Assembly (NCBI RefSeq): GCF_024703995.1
Contig: NZ_JAMXQV010000017.1
Span: forward strand, 186,001-250,000
Origin: Amycolatopsis iheyensis
GTDB lineage: Bacteria > Actinomycetota > Actinomycetes > Mycobacteriales > Pseudonocardiaceae
DNA length: 64,000 nucleotides
Direction of reading: 5' to 3'
The first letter of the stretch is position 1; every line of letters begins with the position of its first letter. The notes beneath the pieces were generated by a model, which was given only the letters and a program-made list of their open reading frames with translations, did no database searches and was not told the DNA's origin. This document shows positions 54,271-62,109 of the stretch, one piece after another. A program made the translations under genes and the position numbers.

Positions 54271-54927
54271 GTGTCAGAGGATGATCAGCGTCCGCCCGAA
54301 CGGGCCCGGCGGCTTCCACGCGCCGTGCGCGAGCGGCAGATCCTGGACGCGGCCGTCCAGGTCTTCTCCCGTCACGGCTACCACGCCGCCTCCATGGACG
54401 AGATCTCCGACGTCGCCGGGGTCTCGAAGCCGATGATCTACACCTACCTCGGCTCCAAGGAAGACCTGTTCGGCGCGTGCATCCGCCGCGAGGCGACGCG
54501 GCTGCTCGAGGCCATCCAGGCCGGCGTGCAGCCCGACCTGCCGCCGGACATGCAGCTCTGGCACGGCCTGCGGTCGTTCTACCGCTTCGTCGCGGAGTAC
54601 CGCGAGTCGTGGACGGTGCTGCACCGGCAGGCGCTCACCGTCGGCGGGGCGTTCGCCGCGGAGATCACCGACATGCGGGCGCGCGCGATCCAGCTGGTCG
54701 CCGCGCTCGTGGTGTCCGCGGGCACCCGCAAGGGCGTCGGCGAGCAGGCCGAGTTCTCCGGCGAGGGCCTGTCCGCGGCGCTGGTCGGGGCGGCCGAGTC
54801 GCTGGCCGACTGGGCCCTCGATCACCCCGACATCTCCGACGGCGTCCTGGCGTCCTGGCTGATGAACCTCGTCTGGCTGGGCTTCAACGACCTCATCGAG
54901 GGCGAAGTCTGGAAACCTTCGGAGTAA
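54271..54927 (+). CDS. TetR family regulator, likely of the fatty-acid module
   Basis: This 218-residue protein has the TetR helix-turn-helix (RQILDAAVQVFSRHGYHAAS, MDEISDVAGVSKPMIYTYLG) and a helical ligand domain. Two matching palindromes lie just upstream of its own start, and the same motif precedes fadE5, fadA2/fabG4 and the hydrolase. It is therefore the best candidate repressor of that regulon, responding to an acyl-CoA. GTG 54271 is chosen because GGGAGGTCCAGC precedes it. Mycobacteria have a comparable tetR gene near htdX-fabG4-fadA2-fadE5. Confidence 0.85.
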   Translation: MSEDDQRPPERARRLPRAVRERQILDAAVQVFSRHGYHAASMDEISDVAGVSKPMIYTYLGSKEDLFGACIRREATRLLEAIQAGVQPDLPPDMQLWHGLRSFYRFVAEYRESWTVLHRQALTVGGAFAAEITDMRARAIQLVAALVVSAGTRKGVGEQAEFSGEGLSAALVGAAESLADWALDHPDISDGVLASWLMNLVWLGFNDLIEGEVWKPSE

Positions 54928-54930
54928 CGC

Positions 54931-55479
54931 ATGACCGCACTCACGCTGAAAGTGACCTTGGCCGGCAGCAAGCCGAAGATCTGGCGGCGGGTCGCTGTTC
55001 CCGACGACTTCTCGCTGGCCGACGTGCACGAGCTGATTCAGGACGCCTTCGGCTGGGAGCGCAGTCACCTGTGGGTGTTCGAGACGGCGGACGGCGCATA
55101 CGGGCTTCCCGATCCCGAGCTCGGCCACGCCGACGCCCGGTCCAAGCGGATCGGCGAACTGCTCCACGCTCCCGCCGACACACTGAGCTACCTGTACGAC
55201 TTCGGGGACGACTGGCTGCACGAGGTGACGCTGGAAGCCCGCGAACCGGGGCGCGGCCGGCCCCGCTGCCTCGACGGCCGCCGGGCCGGGCCGCCGGAGG
55301 ACTGCGGCGGCATCGGCGGCTACGAAGAGCTGCTCGACGTCCTCGCCGACCCCGGCCACGAGGACCACGAAGAGACCTTGGACTGGCTCGGACTGGAAGC
55401 GGCCGACGAATTCGACCCAGCGGCGTTCGACATCGCCGCGGTCAACCTGGCGATCGCCGGCCGCTTCCCGTCAGAGTGA
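54931..55479 (+). CDS. Plasmid pRiA4b ORF-3 family protein
   Basis: This 182-residue protein starts LTLKVTLAGSKPKIWRRVAV, and continues with DVHELIQDAFGWERSHLWVF and YLYDFGDDWLHEVTLE, all hallmarks of the pRiA4b ORF-3 family (PF07929). Function of the family is unknown. It begins four bases after the TetR stop, so both are probably one transcript. The 3' end overlaps the convergent MaoC gene by nine bases. Confidence 0.85.
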   Translation: MTALTLKVTLAGSKPKIWRRVAVPDDFSLADVHELIQDAFGWERSHLWVFETADGAYGLPDPELGHADARSKRIGELLHAPADTLSYLYDFGDDWLHEVTLEAREPGRGRPRCLDGRRAGPPEDCGGIGGYEELLDVLADPGHEDHEETLDWLGLEAADEFDPAAFDIAAVNLAIAGRFPSE

Positions 55480-56301
55480 GGTGATCGTGCCGTCCAGGTG
55501 CGGCTTCGCCTTGCTCCACAGCTCGAACGCCCAGCCCTCCGGGGACGACCACGACGTGAAGGCCGCCTTCGTCGGCAGCAGCACCGGCTGCTTGAAGCGG
55601 ACATCCACCGTGAACGCCGCGGGCAGCCGTCCTTCGAACGCGGCCAGGGCGTGCGCCTTCGTCCACATGCCGTGGGCGATCGCGCGGGGGAAGCCGAACA
55701 GGCGTGCCGTCAGCGGGTGCAGGTGGATCGGGTTGCGGTCGCCCGAGACCTCCGCGTAGCGGCGGCCGATGTCGCCCGGCACACGCCAGATCGCGTCCGG
55801 CGTCGGCGGCACCAGCTGGTCGCGCCGGCCGGCAGAAGAGCCGCCCCCGCGACGCAGGTACGTGCTGACGTCGACCCACACCAGCTCGTCGCCGGCCCAG
55901 GCTTCGCTGACGACGTCGAACTGACGGCCCTTCTCGTGCGCCCGCAGGTTCTCCGCGCGCACCCGGATCGTCAGGGCTTCATCGAGCCGCAACGGCCGGC
56001 GCTGCGTGATCCGGTTCGCCACGTGCACCATGCCCAGCAGCGGGAACGGGAACCCCGGCTCGGTCATCAACGCCATCTGCAGCGGGAACGCCAGCATGTG
56101 CGGGTACGTCGCCGGCAGCTCGTCGCTCAGCCGGAAGCCGCACACCGTGTTGTACGCCGCCAGGTGCGCCGGGTCGACGACGACACCGGCGCGCACCAGC
56201 TCCGTCTCCGGCAGCGACGAGCCCGTCTTGCGAAAGCCGAGCAGGGCCTTCGGGTACAGCGTCGCCAGGCTGGGCGTGCTGTCGAGTTCGCGGATCACCA
56301 C
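55471..56301 (-). CDS. htdX: MaoC-like 3-hydroxyacyl-thioester dehydratase (HtdX type)
   Basis: This 276-residue protein is a double hot-dog hydratase. The catalytic hydratase-2 motif is YAEVSGDRNPIHLHPLTA, with Asp, Asn and His in place. It is close in length and context to mycobacterial HtdX, next to fabG4, so it would act on long-chain enoyl- or 3-hydroxyacyl thioesters. GTG 56301 follows the fabG4 stop by one base. It is the second gene of the fabG4-htdX operon, whose promoter carries the 22-base palindrome. Confidence 0.87.
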   Translation of the reverse strand: MVIRELDSTPSLATLYPKALLGFRKTGSSLPETELVRAGVVVDPAHLAAYNTVCGFRLSDELPATYPHMLAFPLQMALMTEPGFPFPLLGMVHVANRITQRRPLRLDEALTIRVRAENLRAHEKGRQFDVVSEAWAGDELVWVDVSTYLRRGGGSSAGRRDQLVPPTPDAIWRVPGDIGRRYAEVSGDRNPIHLHPLTARLFGFPRAIAHGMWTKAHALAAFEGRLPAAFTVDVRFKQPVLLPTKAAFTSWSSPEGWAFELWSKAKPHLDGTITSL

Positions 56302-56302
56302 G

Positions 56303-57637
56303 TCACGCCCCCAGCAGGGCCTGGCCGCAGACGCGGACAACGTTGCCGTTCACCGCGGCCGACGCCGGGTTCGCGTACCAGGCGATCGTCTCGGCGACGT
56401 CGACCGGCAGCCCGCCCTGGCCGAGGCTCGACAGCCGACGCCCGGCCTCGCGGATGAACAGCGGCACCGCCGCCGTCATCTTGGTCTCGATGAACCCGGG
56501 CGCGACCGCGTTGATCGTGCCGCCGTACGCCGCGAGCTGCGGGGCGCCGACGTTCACCATGCCGATGACGCCCGCCTTCGACGTCGCGTAGTTCGTCTGG
56601 CCGACGTTGCCGGCGATGCCCGCGATCGACGAGACGCCGATGATCCGGCCGTTCTCGTTCAGCACCTTGTCCGCGAGCAGCTTGTCGTTCACCGCGAGCT
56701 GCGCGGCCAGGTTCACCGCGATCACCGAGTCCCACGCGCTCTCGCTCATGTTCCCCAGCGTCTTGTCGCGGGTGATGCCCGCGTTGTGCACGACGACGTC
56801 GACGCCGCCGTGCCGCTCCTTCAGGTACTCCGCGAGCTTCGCGGGCGCGCTCGGCGAAGTGATGTCGAGCTGCAGCGACGACCCACCGATCTTGTTGGCC
56901 ACCTTCGACAGGTCGCCGCCCTGGGCGGGGATGTCGAGCGCGACGACGTGCGCGCCATCGCGGGCCAGCACCTCGGCGATCGCCGCGCCGATGCCGCGAG
57001 ACGCGCCGGTGACCAGCGCGACCTTGCCGTCGAGGGGCTTCTCCCAGCTCGCGGGGGCGGCCGCCGTCTTGCCCTCGGCGCCGATCCGGATGACCTGCGC
57101 GTCGACGAACGCCGACTTCGCCGACAGCAGGAAGCGCACGGTCGACTCCGTCGCCTCTTCGGCGCCTTCGGCGACGTACACGAGCTGAGCCGTCGCGCCG
57201 CGCTTCAGCTCCTTGCCCACGGAACGCACGAAGCCCTCGAGAGCGCGCTGAGCAATCCGCTCGCGGCCTTCGACCTGCTCCGGCGGGGTGCCGAGGATGA
57301 CGACGCGACCGGACGGCCCGACCTTGCGGATCACCGGGTGGAAGAAGTCGTAGACCTCACGCAGCCGCGAAGGGTCGGTGATCCCGGTGGCGTCGAAGAC
57401 GAGCGCCGCGTGCCGGTCGACCGCGGCCGTGACGACGTCGATGCCCGCGTCGGCGAGCTGGTCGCGCAGGGTCTTCTCCAGGCGTCCGCCAGGCGCGGCG
57501 CCGAGAAGTGCGGGACCCTCGAGGGCGGGTTGCCCGGGCTTGTAGCGGCGCAGCGTGGCGGGGTTGGGCAGGCCGAGCTTCGGCACCACGAACTTCCCCA
57601 CCGGGGTTTTCGTGAACTGCTGGTACCTGTCAGCCAT
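56303..57637 (-). CDS. fabG4: 3-oxoacyl-thioester reductase, FabG4 (high-molecular-weight) type
   Basis: This 444-residue protein has an N-terminal flavodoxin-like segment (about 1-190) and a C-terminal short-chain reductase domain: VTGASRGIGAAIAEVLARDG binds the nucleotide, then the active site with VSSIAGIAGNVGQTNY, ATSKAG (catalytic Ser, Tyr, Lys). The length and two-domain structure are those of mycobacterial FabG4, which reduces 3-oxoacyl-CoA with NADH. It lies divergent from fadA2 across the palindrome at 57675-57696. Confidence 0.92.
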   Translation of the reverse strand: MADRYQQFTKTPVGKFVVPKLGLPNPATLRRYKPGQPALEGPALLGAAPGGRLEKTLRDQLADAGIDVVTAAVDRHAALVFDATGITDPSRLREVYDFFHPVIRKVGPSGRVVILGTPPEQVEGRERIAQRALEGFVRSVGKELKRGATAQLVYVAEGAEEATESTVRFLLSAKSAFVDAQVIRIGAEGKTAAAPASWEKPLDGKVALVTGASRGIGAAIAEVLARDGAHVVALDIPAQGGDLSKVANKIGGSSLQLDITSPSAPAKLAEYLKERHGGVDVVVHNAGITRDKTLGNMSESAWDSVIAVNLAAQLAVNDKLLADKVLNENGRIIGVSSIAGIAGNVGQTNYATSKAGVIGMVNVGAPQLAAYGGTINAVAPGFIETKMTAAVPLFIREAGRRLSSLGQGGLPVDVAETIAWYANPASAAVNGNVVRVCGQALLGA

Positions 57638-57674
57638 CGGTTGCCTCCCGTGCAGTCTGCGTCACGTCGCAGTC

Positions 57675-57696
57675 TAACCTACTCCCGAGTAGGTTA
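57675..57696. promoter_or_regulatory. 22-base perfect palindrome between fabG4 and fadA2
   Basis: TAACCTACTC and GAGTAGGTTA are perfect complements around CC. The central 14 bases, CTACTCCCGAGTAG (57679-57692), have the YTAC-N6-GTAR form. It lies 38 bases from the fabG4 start and 34 from the fadA2 start, so one bound repressor can control both divergent units. Confidence 0.8.
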
Positions 57697-57729
57697 CAGT
57701 GTGAGGGACACGACCAGAGAGGTGAAGTC

Positions 57730-59019
57730 ATGCCGCCGAAGAAGACTCCCGCTGTACGCAAGGTCGCGATCATCGGGGGCAACCGGATCCCCTTCGCGCG
57801 GTCCAACGGCCCGTACGCGAAGGCGTCGAACCAGGACATGTTCACCGCCGCCCTCGACGGCCTGGTCAGCCGCTTCTCACTGCAGGGCGAGGTGATCGGC
57901 GAGGTCGCCGCCGGCGCCGTGCTCAAGCACTCGAAGGACTTCAACCTGGCCCGCGAGAGCGTGCTGGGCAGCAAGCTCTCGCCCGCGACGCCCGCGTCCG
58001 ACGTCCAGATGGCGTGCGGCACCGGCCTGCAGGCCATCGTCAACGTCGCGAACAAGATCGCGCTCGGGCAGATCGACTCGGCCATCGCCGGCGGCGTCGA
58101 CACCACGTCCGACGCGCCGCTGGCCGTCAACGAGGACCTGCGCCAGATCCTCATCCAGCTCAACAGCGCGAAGACGCTCGGCGACCGGCTCAAGCTCGTC
58201 GCGAAGATCCGCCCCGGGCACATCGTGCCGGCGATCCCGCGCAACTCCGAGCCGCGCACCGGCCTCTCGATGGGCGAGCACGCCGCGTTGACGGCGAAGG
58301 CCTGGGAGATCACCCGCGAGGCGCAGGACGAGCTGGCCGCCGCCAGCCACCAGCACCTCGCCGCCGCCTACGAGCGCGGGTTCTTCGACGACCTCGTGAC
58401 GCCGTTCCTCAAGCTCGCGCGCGACCAGAACCTGCGCGCGGACTCGACCGCGGAGAAGCTCGCCAAGCTCAAGCCGGCCTTCGGCGGCCCGGACGGCACG
58501 ATGACGGCGGGCAACTCGACGCCGCTGACCGACGGCGCGTCGACCGTCCTGCTCGCCACCGACGAGTGGGCGAAGGCCCACAAGCTGCCGGTGCTGGCGT
58601 ACCTGACGTTCTCGCAGACCGCGGCCGTCGACTACGTCCACGGCGACGAGGGCCTGCTCATGGCGCCCGCGTACGCCGTGCCGCGGATGCTCGCGCGTGC
58701 CGGGCTCTCCCTGCAGGACTTCGACTTCTACGAGATCCACGAGGCGTTCGCGTCGCAGGTGCTGGCCACGCTCAAGGCGTGGGAGGACCCGGCGTTCGCC
58801 AAGGAGAAGCTGGAGCTGGACGCGCCGCTCGGCTCGATCGACCGGGCGAAGCTCAACGTCAACGGCTCGTCGCTGGCGGCCGGGCACCCGTTCGCCGCGA
58901 CCGGCGGCCGGATCGTCGCGACGCTGGCGAAGCTGCTGCACGAGAAGGGGTCCGGCCGCGGCCTGATCTCGATCTGCGCGGCCGGCGGCCAGGGCGTCAC
59001 CGCGATCCTCGAGAAGTAG
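57730..59019 (+). CDS. fadA2: Acetyl-CoA C-acetyltransferase (thiolase), FadA2 type
   Basis: This 429-residue thiolase has the acyl-binding cysteine in MACGTGLQAIVNV, the histidine in YEIHEAFASQVL, and the second cysteine in SICAAGGQGV. It cleaves 3-oxoacyl-CoA in beta-oxidation or condenses acetyl-CoA units. It is divergent from fabG4-htdX across a shared palindrome, the same arrangement as in mycobacteria. With FadE5 elsewhere in the window, the locus can run a full beta-oxidation or fatty-acid remodelling cycle. Confidence 0.92.
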   Translation: MPPKKTPAVRKVAIIGGNRIPFARSNGPYAKASNQDMFTAALDGLVSRFSLQGEVIGEVAAGAVLKHSKDFNLARESVLGSKLSPATPASDVQMACGTGLQAIVNVANKIALGQIDSAIAGGVDTTSDAPLAVNEDLRQILIQLNSAKTLGDRLKLVAKIRPGHIVPAIPRNSEPRTGLSMGEHAALTAKAWEITREAQDELAAASHQHLAAAYERGFFDDLVTPFLKLARDQNLRADSTAEKLAKLKPAFGGPDGTMTAGNSTPLTDGASTVLLATDEWAKAHKLPVLAYLTFSQTAAVDYVHGDEGLLMAPAYAVPRMLARAGLSLQDFDFYEIHEAFASQVLATLKAWEDPAFAKEKLELDAPLGSIDRAKLNVNGSSLAAGHPFAATGGRIVATLAKLLHEKGSGRGLISICAAGGQGVTAILEK

Positions 59020-59078
59020 CTTTCATAGGGAAAGTGCCGCCTCCCGGGACCTCGGGGGCGGCACTTTCCCTATGAAAG
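59020..59078. terminator. Bidirectional terminator hairpin
   Basis: A perfect 22-base-pair stem (59020-59041 with 59057-59078) encloses a 15-base loop. It fills exactly the gap between the convergent fadA2 and DoxX genes. The arm CTTTCATAGGGAAAGTGCC is AT-containing and unusual for this GC-rich DNA. Confidence 0.8.
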
Positions 59079-59080
59079 TG

Positions 59081-59620
59081 TCAGTTGGGGAGGGCCTTCT
59101 CGGCTCGCTTCGCGAGCTTCTTGGCGCGCTTCTGGCCCCGGCGGCTCAGCCGCTCGGCGCTGCGGCCGACGTCCTTCGCGGCGTGCTTCGCGCGCCAAGC
59201 CGCCGACGGCTTGCCGTGCGTGTCGCTGACCGCGAGCAGCAGGCCGCCGGCCATGCTCGCGTTCTTGAAGAACTGGATCTGCTGCTTCTGCTTCTCTTCC
59301 GGGTCCTTGATGGTCCAGAAGCTGTGCGCCGCGAGCGTCGTCGGCACCAGGCTGCCGAGCAGGAGCCCGGCCGCGAGCCGCGGCGCCTTGCCGGTGGCCA
59401 GCGCGAGGCCGGCGCTGATCTTCACGGCGGCGTCGATGCGGACGAGCGTCACCGGGTCGCGGGGGACCTGCTCCGGCACGACGTCGCCGACCTTGTCGAA
59501 GGCGCCGTTGAGGAACGGTTCCGCCGCCTTCGCGTGCCCCTCGGCGTGCCTCAGCGCATTGATCCCGCCGGTCACGAACATCGCTGCCAGCAGGGGACGT
59601 GCCAGTCGACGGAGTATCAC
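59081..59620 (-). CDS. DoxX family protein
   Basis: This 179-residue membrane protein starts ARPLLAAMFVTGGINALRH, the DoxX first-helix pattern, followed by LVRIDAAVKISAGLALATGK and FKNASMAGGLLLAV. The C-terminus is strongly basic (RAKHAAKDVGRSAERLSRRG) and cytoplasmic. DoxX proteins form part of membrane oxidoreductase complexes or act in oxidative stress in mycobacteria; the exact role here is unknown. It is a single gene. Confidence 0.85.
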   Translation of the reverse strand: MILRRLARPLLAAMFVTGGINALRHAEGHAKAAEPFLNGAFDKVGDVVPEQVPRDPVTLVRIDAAVKISAGLALATGKAPRLAAGLLLGSLVPTTLAAHSFWTIKDPEEKQKQQIQFFKNASMAGGLLLAVSDTHGKPSAAWRAKHAAKDVGRSAERLSRRGQKRAKKLAKRAEKALPN

Positions 59621-59716
59621 GGTCGTTGCCTTCCTCGTACGGGCCGCTGCCTGGTCGAACCTACTCGCTGAGTGCCCGCTCGGCCCGCGCTCGAACCCTC
59701 ATCGGTGTTTCTGCGC

Positions 59717-59739
59717 GAATATCGGCCGGACGCTAGATA
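59717..59739. repeat. Three-copy motif, copy 1
   Basis: GAATATCGG, five bases, CGCTAGATA, followed by the similar tail TAGAAAACTTTAGCGG. Copies 2 (60645) and 3 (61895) share this layout. Lies between the DoxX start and the tipA-like gene. Confidence 0.6.
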
Positions 59740-59759
59740 GGCCTAGAAAACTTTAGCGG

Positions 59760-59790
59760 TTGACCTTGACGCTGCGTCAACTTCTATCGT
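59760..59790 (+). promoter_or_regulatory. MerR-type promoter with 19-base spacer
   Basis: -35 TTGACC (59760-59765) and -10 TATCGT (59785-59790) are 19 bases apart. The long spacer contains TTGACGC, T, GCGTCAA (59766-59780), a perfect palindrome, which is the standard arrangement for MerR activators that untwist DNA. The predicted start of transcription is at or next to the ATG at 59798. Confidence 0.8.
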
Positions 59791-59797
59791 CTTCGAC

Positions 59798-60532
59798 ATG
59801 GAGTGGTCGATCCAGGACATCGCCCGCTCGGCCGGGACCACGAGCCGGACGCTGCGCCACTACGGCGCGGTCGGCCTGCTCGAGCCCAGCCGCGTCGGCA
59901 GCAACGGCTACCGCTACTACGACGAGCAGGCGCTCGTCCGGCTGCAGCGGATCCTGCTGCTGCGCGAACTCGGCCTCGGGCTGCCGGCCATCGCGGAGGT
60001 GCTGGCCGGGCAACGCGACCGCGTCGCCGCGCTCGAGACCCACCTGGAGCTGCTCGAACAGGAGCAGCTGCGGATCGAACGGCAGATCGGCTCGGTCCGG
60101 ACCACGTTGCGGAAACTGAAGGGAGGTGAACGACTGATGGCAGAGGAAGTCTTCGACGGCTTCGACCACACGAAGTACGAGAAGGAAGTCACCACGCGCT
60201 GGGGCGCCGACGCGTACCGGCGCGGCGACGAGTGGTGGCGCTCGCTCTCGGCCGACGAGAAGAAGGCCCACCAGCAGGAGCAGGCCGACATCGCGGCGGC
60301 GTTCGGCGCGGCGCACGCGGCCGGACTCGCGGCCGGCTCGGACGACGTCCAGGCGATCACGCGGCGACTGCACGCGTGGCTGCGACCGGCGGTGTCGTCG
60401 GTGTCCGCGGGCTACTTCGCGGGCTTGGGACAGCTGTACGTCGACGACCCGCGCTACGGGCTCGAAGGCGCGACGGCGGAGTTGGTGCGCGACGCGATGA
60501 AGATCTACGCGGAACGGAACCTCGGCGAGTAG
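59798..60532 (+). CDS. tipA: TipA-like MerR regulator with TipAS antibiotic-binding domain
   Basis: This 244-residue protein is of the TipAL type. N-terminal MerR helix-turn-helix: MEWSIQDIARSAGTTSRTLR, with NGYRYYDE in the wing. A coiled coil follows (LELLEQEQLRIERQI), then the C-terminal TipAS domain (about 114-244; KYEKEVTTRWGADAYRRGDE, AWLRPAVSSVSAGYFAGLGQLY). TipAS binds thiopeptide antibiotics in Streptomyces. An internal ribosome site gives a separate TipAS product. Transcribed from a MerR-type promoter, apparently leaderless. Ligand here is unknown. Confidence 0.9.
   Translation: MEWSIQDIARSAGTTSRTLRHYGAVGLLEPSRVGSNGYRYYDEQALVRLQRILLLRELGLGLPAIAEVLAGQRDRVAALETHLELLEQEQLRIERQIGSVRTTLRKLKGGERLMAEEVFDGFDHTKYEKEVTTRWGADAYRRGDEWWRSLSADEKKAHQQEQADIAAAFGAAHAAGLAAGSDDVQAITRRLHAWLRPAVSSVSAGYFAGLGQLYVDDPRYGLEGATAELVRDAMKIYAERNLGE
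60137..60532 (+). CDS. Internal TipAS-like product from an internal start
   Basis: ATG 60137 (Met114 of the longer protein) is preceded by GGGAGGTG with seven bases between, a much stronger ribosome site than the one available at the full-length start. It would give a 131-residue protein that is the ligand-binding domain alone, as with TipAS in Streptomyces lividans. Confidence 0.65.
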   Translation: MAEEVFDGFDHTKYEKEVTTRWGADAYRRGDEWWRSLSADEKKAHQQEQADIAAAFGAAHAAGLAAGSDDVQAITRRLHAWLRPAVSSVSAGYFAGLGQLYVDDPRYGLEGATAELVRDAMKIYAERNLGE

Positions 60533-60644
60533 CGCGACGTCGTAGTGCGCGCTGGGGGTAGGGACGAGCAGGGCTGCAGACCTGTTCGTCCCTATGTACG
60601 GCCATCCGGTCGAACCTCGGCGACACGCCTAGCCGTCTATGGCG

Positions 60645-60667
60645 GAATATCGGGCTCGCGCTAGATA
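60645..60667. repeat. Three-copy motif, copy 2
   Basis: GAATATCGG, five bases, CGCTAGATA. The TAGATA at its end lies 19 bases before the ATPase GTG and may itself be a -10 element. Same layout as copies 1 and 3. Confidence 0.6.
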
Positions 60668-60685
60668 CGTCGATAGCTTGGCAGA

Positions 60686-61876
60686 GTGGACCCCATCCGC
60701 AACCCCTTCGCGCCGGGCGCCGGGCAACGGCCGCCCGAGCTGGCCGGTCGCGAGCGCGAGCTCAAGGCCTTCGAGGTCGTGCTCGAACGCGTGGCGCGGG
60801 GGAGACCCGAACGCAGTCTCGTCCTCACCGGGCTGCGCGGGGTCGGGAAGACCGTGCTGCTCGGGGAGCTGCGCGCGATGGCCGTGCGGCACAAGTGGGG
60901 TGCCGGGAAGATCGAAGCCCGCCCGGACGCCGAGCTGCGGCGGCCGCTGTCCGCCGCGCTGCACCGGGCCATCCGGGACCTCGCCGTGCGGCACCGCGCG
61001 CCGGACCGCGTCGAAGAGGTGCTCGGCGTGCTGAAAGCGTTTGCGCTGCGGGCCAACAAGGCCGACGCCAAGCTGCGCGACCGGTGGCAGCCGGGCATCG
61101 ACGTGCCCGCCGCGCAGGGGCGCGCCGACTCCGGGGACATCGAGATCGACCTCGTCGAGCTGTTCACCGACGTCGCCGAGCTGGCCGCGGACGTCGGGAC
61201 CGGGGCCGCGCTGTTCATCGACGAGATCCAGGACCTGCAGCCCGACGACGTCTCGGCGTTGTGCGCGGCCTGCCACGAGCTTTCGCAGTCCGGGGCGCCG
61301 CTCGTCGTCGTCGGGGCCGGGCTGCCGCACGTGCCCGCCGTGCTCTCGGCGTCGAAGTCGTACTCCGAGCGGCTCTTCCGGTACGCGCGCATCGACCGGC
61401 TCGACCGCGAGGACGCCGACTACGCCGTGATGGCGCCGATCGAGCGCGAGGAAGCCGGCATCGAGCCGGAAGCCCTCGACGCGCTCTTCGACGCGTCCGG
61501 CGGCTACCCGTACTTCATCCAGGCCTACGGCAAGGCGGCCTGGGACGCGGCGCCGTCCGACCCGATCACCGTCAAGGACGTCCAGGTCGCGGCGCCCGAG
61601 GCGGAGTCCGAGCTGGCCGTCGGCTTCTTCGGGTCGCGCTACGACCGGGCGACGCCGGCCGAGCGCGAGTACCTGCAGGCGATGGCCGAGCTGACCCAGG
61701 GCCGCGACGAGCCCGCCGGCACCGCCGACGTCGCCGTGTTCCTCGGGCGGAAGCCGTCGTCGCTGTCGCCGGCCCGCGACAGCCTCATGAAGAAGGGCCT
61801 CGTCTACTCCGCCGAGCGCGGGCAGATCGCCTTCACCGTGCCGCACTTCGGCCACTACCTGCTCGGACGCGACTGA
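60686..61876 (+). CDS. AAA/STAND-type ATP-binding protein
   Basis: This 396-residue ATPase has Walker A TGLRGVGKTVLL, Walker B AALFIDEIQDLQ (with the catalytic acid), and a sensor region VVVGAGLPHVPAV. The N-terminus (AGRERELKAFEVVLERV) is the ORC/ATPase_2-type entry. The C-terminal 120 residues read as a winged-helix region (EREYLQAMAEL, SSLSPARDSLMKKGLVY). Such ATPases occur in orphan form and may be DNA-binding regulators or defence-like switches; no partner is evident. GTG 60686 has no Shine-Dalgarno; leaderless translation is possible. Confidence 0.8.
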   Translation: MDPIRNPFAPGAGQRPPELAGRERELKAFEVVLERVARGRPERSLVLTGLRGVGKTVLLGELRAMAVRHKWGAGKIEARPDAELRRPLSAALHRAIRDLAVRHRAPDRVEEVLGVLKAFALRANKADAKLRDRWQPGIDVPAAQGRADSGDIEIDLVELFTDVAELAADVGTGAALFIDEIQDLQPDDVSALCAACHELSQSGAPLVVVGAGLPHVPAVLSASKSYSERLFRYARIDRLDREDADYAVMAPIEREEAGIEPEALDALFDASGGYPYFIQAYGKAAWDAAPSDPITVKDVQVAAPEAESELAVGFFGSRYDRATPAEREYLQAMAELTQGRDEPAGTADVAVFLGRKPSSLSPARDSLMKKGLVYSAERGQIAFTVPHFGHYLLGRD

Positions 61877-61894
61877 CTCTCGCCATCGCTAGCC

Positions 61895-61917
61895 GAGTAT
61901 CGGAAAATCTCTAGATT
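61895..61917. repeat. Three-copy motif, copy 3
   Basis: GAGTATCGG, five bases, CTCTAGATT, followed by TTAGAACCCCGTAGCGG, so the 43 bases from 61895 align without gaps to those from 59717 (28 of 43 identical). It starts 19 bases after the ATPase stop. Confidence 0.55.
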
Positions 61918-61924
61918 TACTTAG

Positions 61925-61941
61925 AACCCCGTAGCGGGGTT
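61925..61941 (+). terminator. Short terminator after the ATPase
   Basis: AACCCCG, TAG, CGGGGTT forms a seven-base-pair stem with a three-base loop, then TGCTTC. It lies within the tail of motif copy 3, so it may have another role. Confidence 0.55.
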
Positions 61942-62109
61942 GCTTCAGCGTGACCGCCGACACCACGATTCATCCGGTTGTACGCCCCCGTCGCCGACGA
62001 TTCATCGGCAAGTGCCGCACATCACCGGATATCCGTTGGAATCTTTGTGAAAAAAGGAGCATACTTAAGGCACAAGCCACCAAGACCCTCGAAGGGGATG
62101 CAGAAACCG

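Noticed and set aside
59661-59674. CTACTCGCTGAGTG as a further fatty-acid operator
   Set aside because: The right half does not end in GTAG or GTAA, so it does not match the six real sites.
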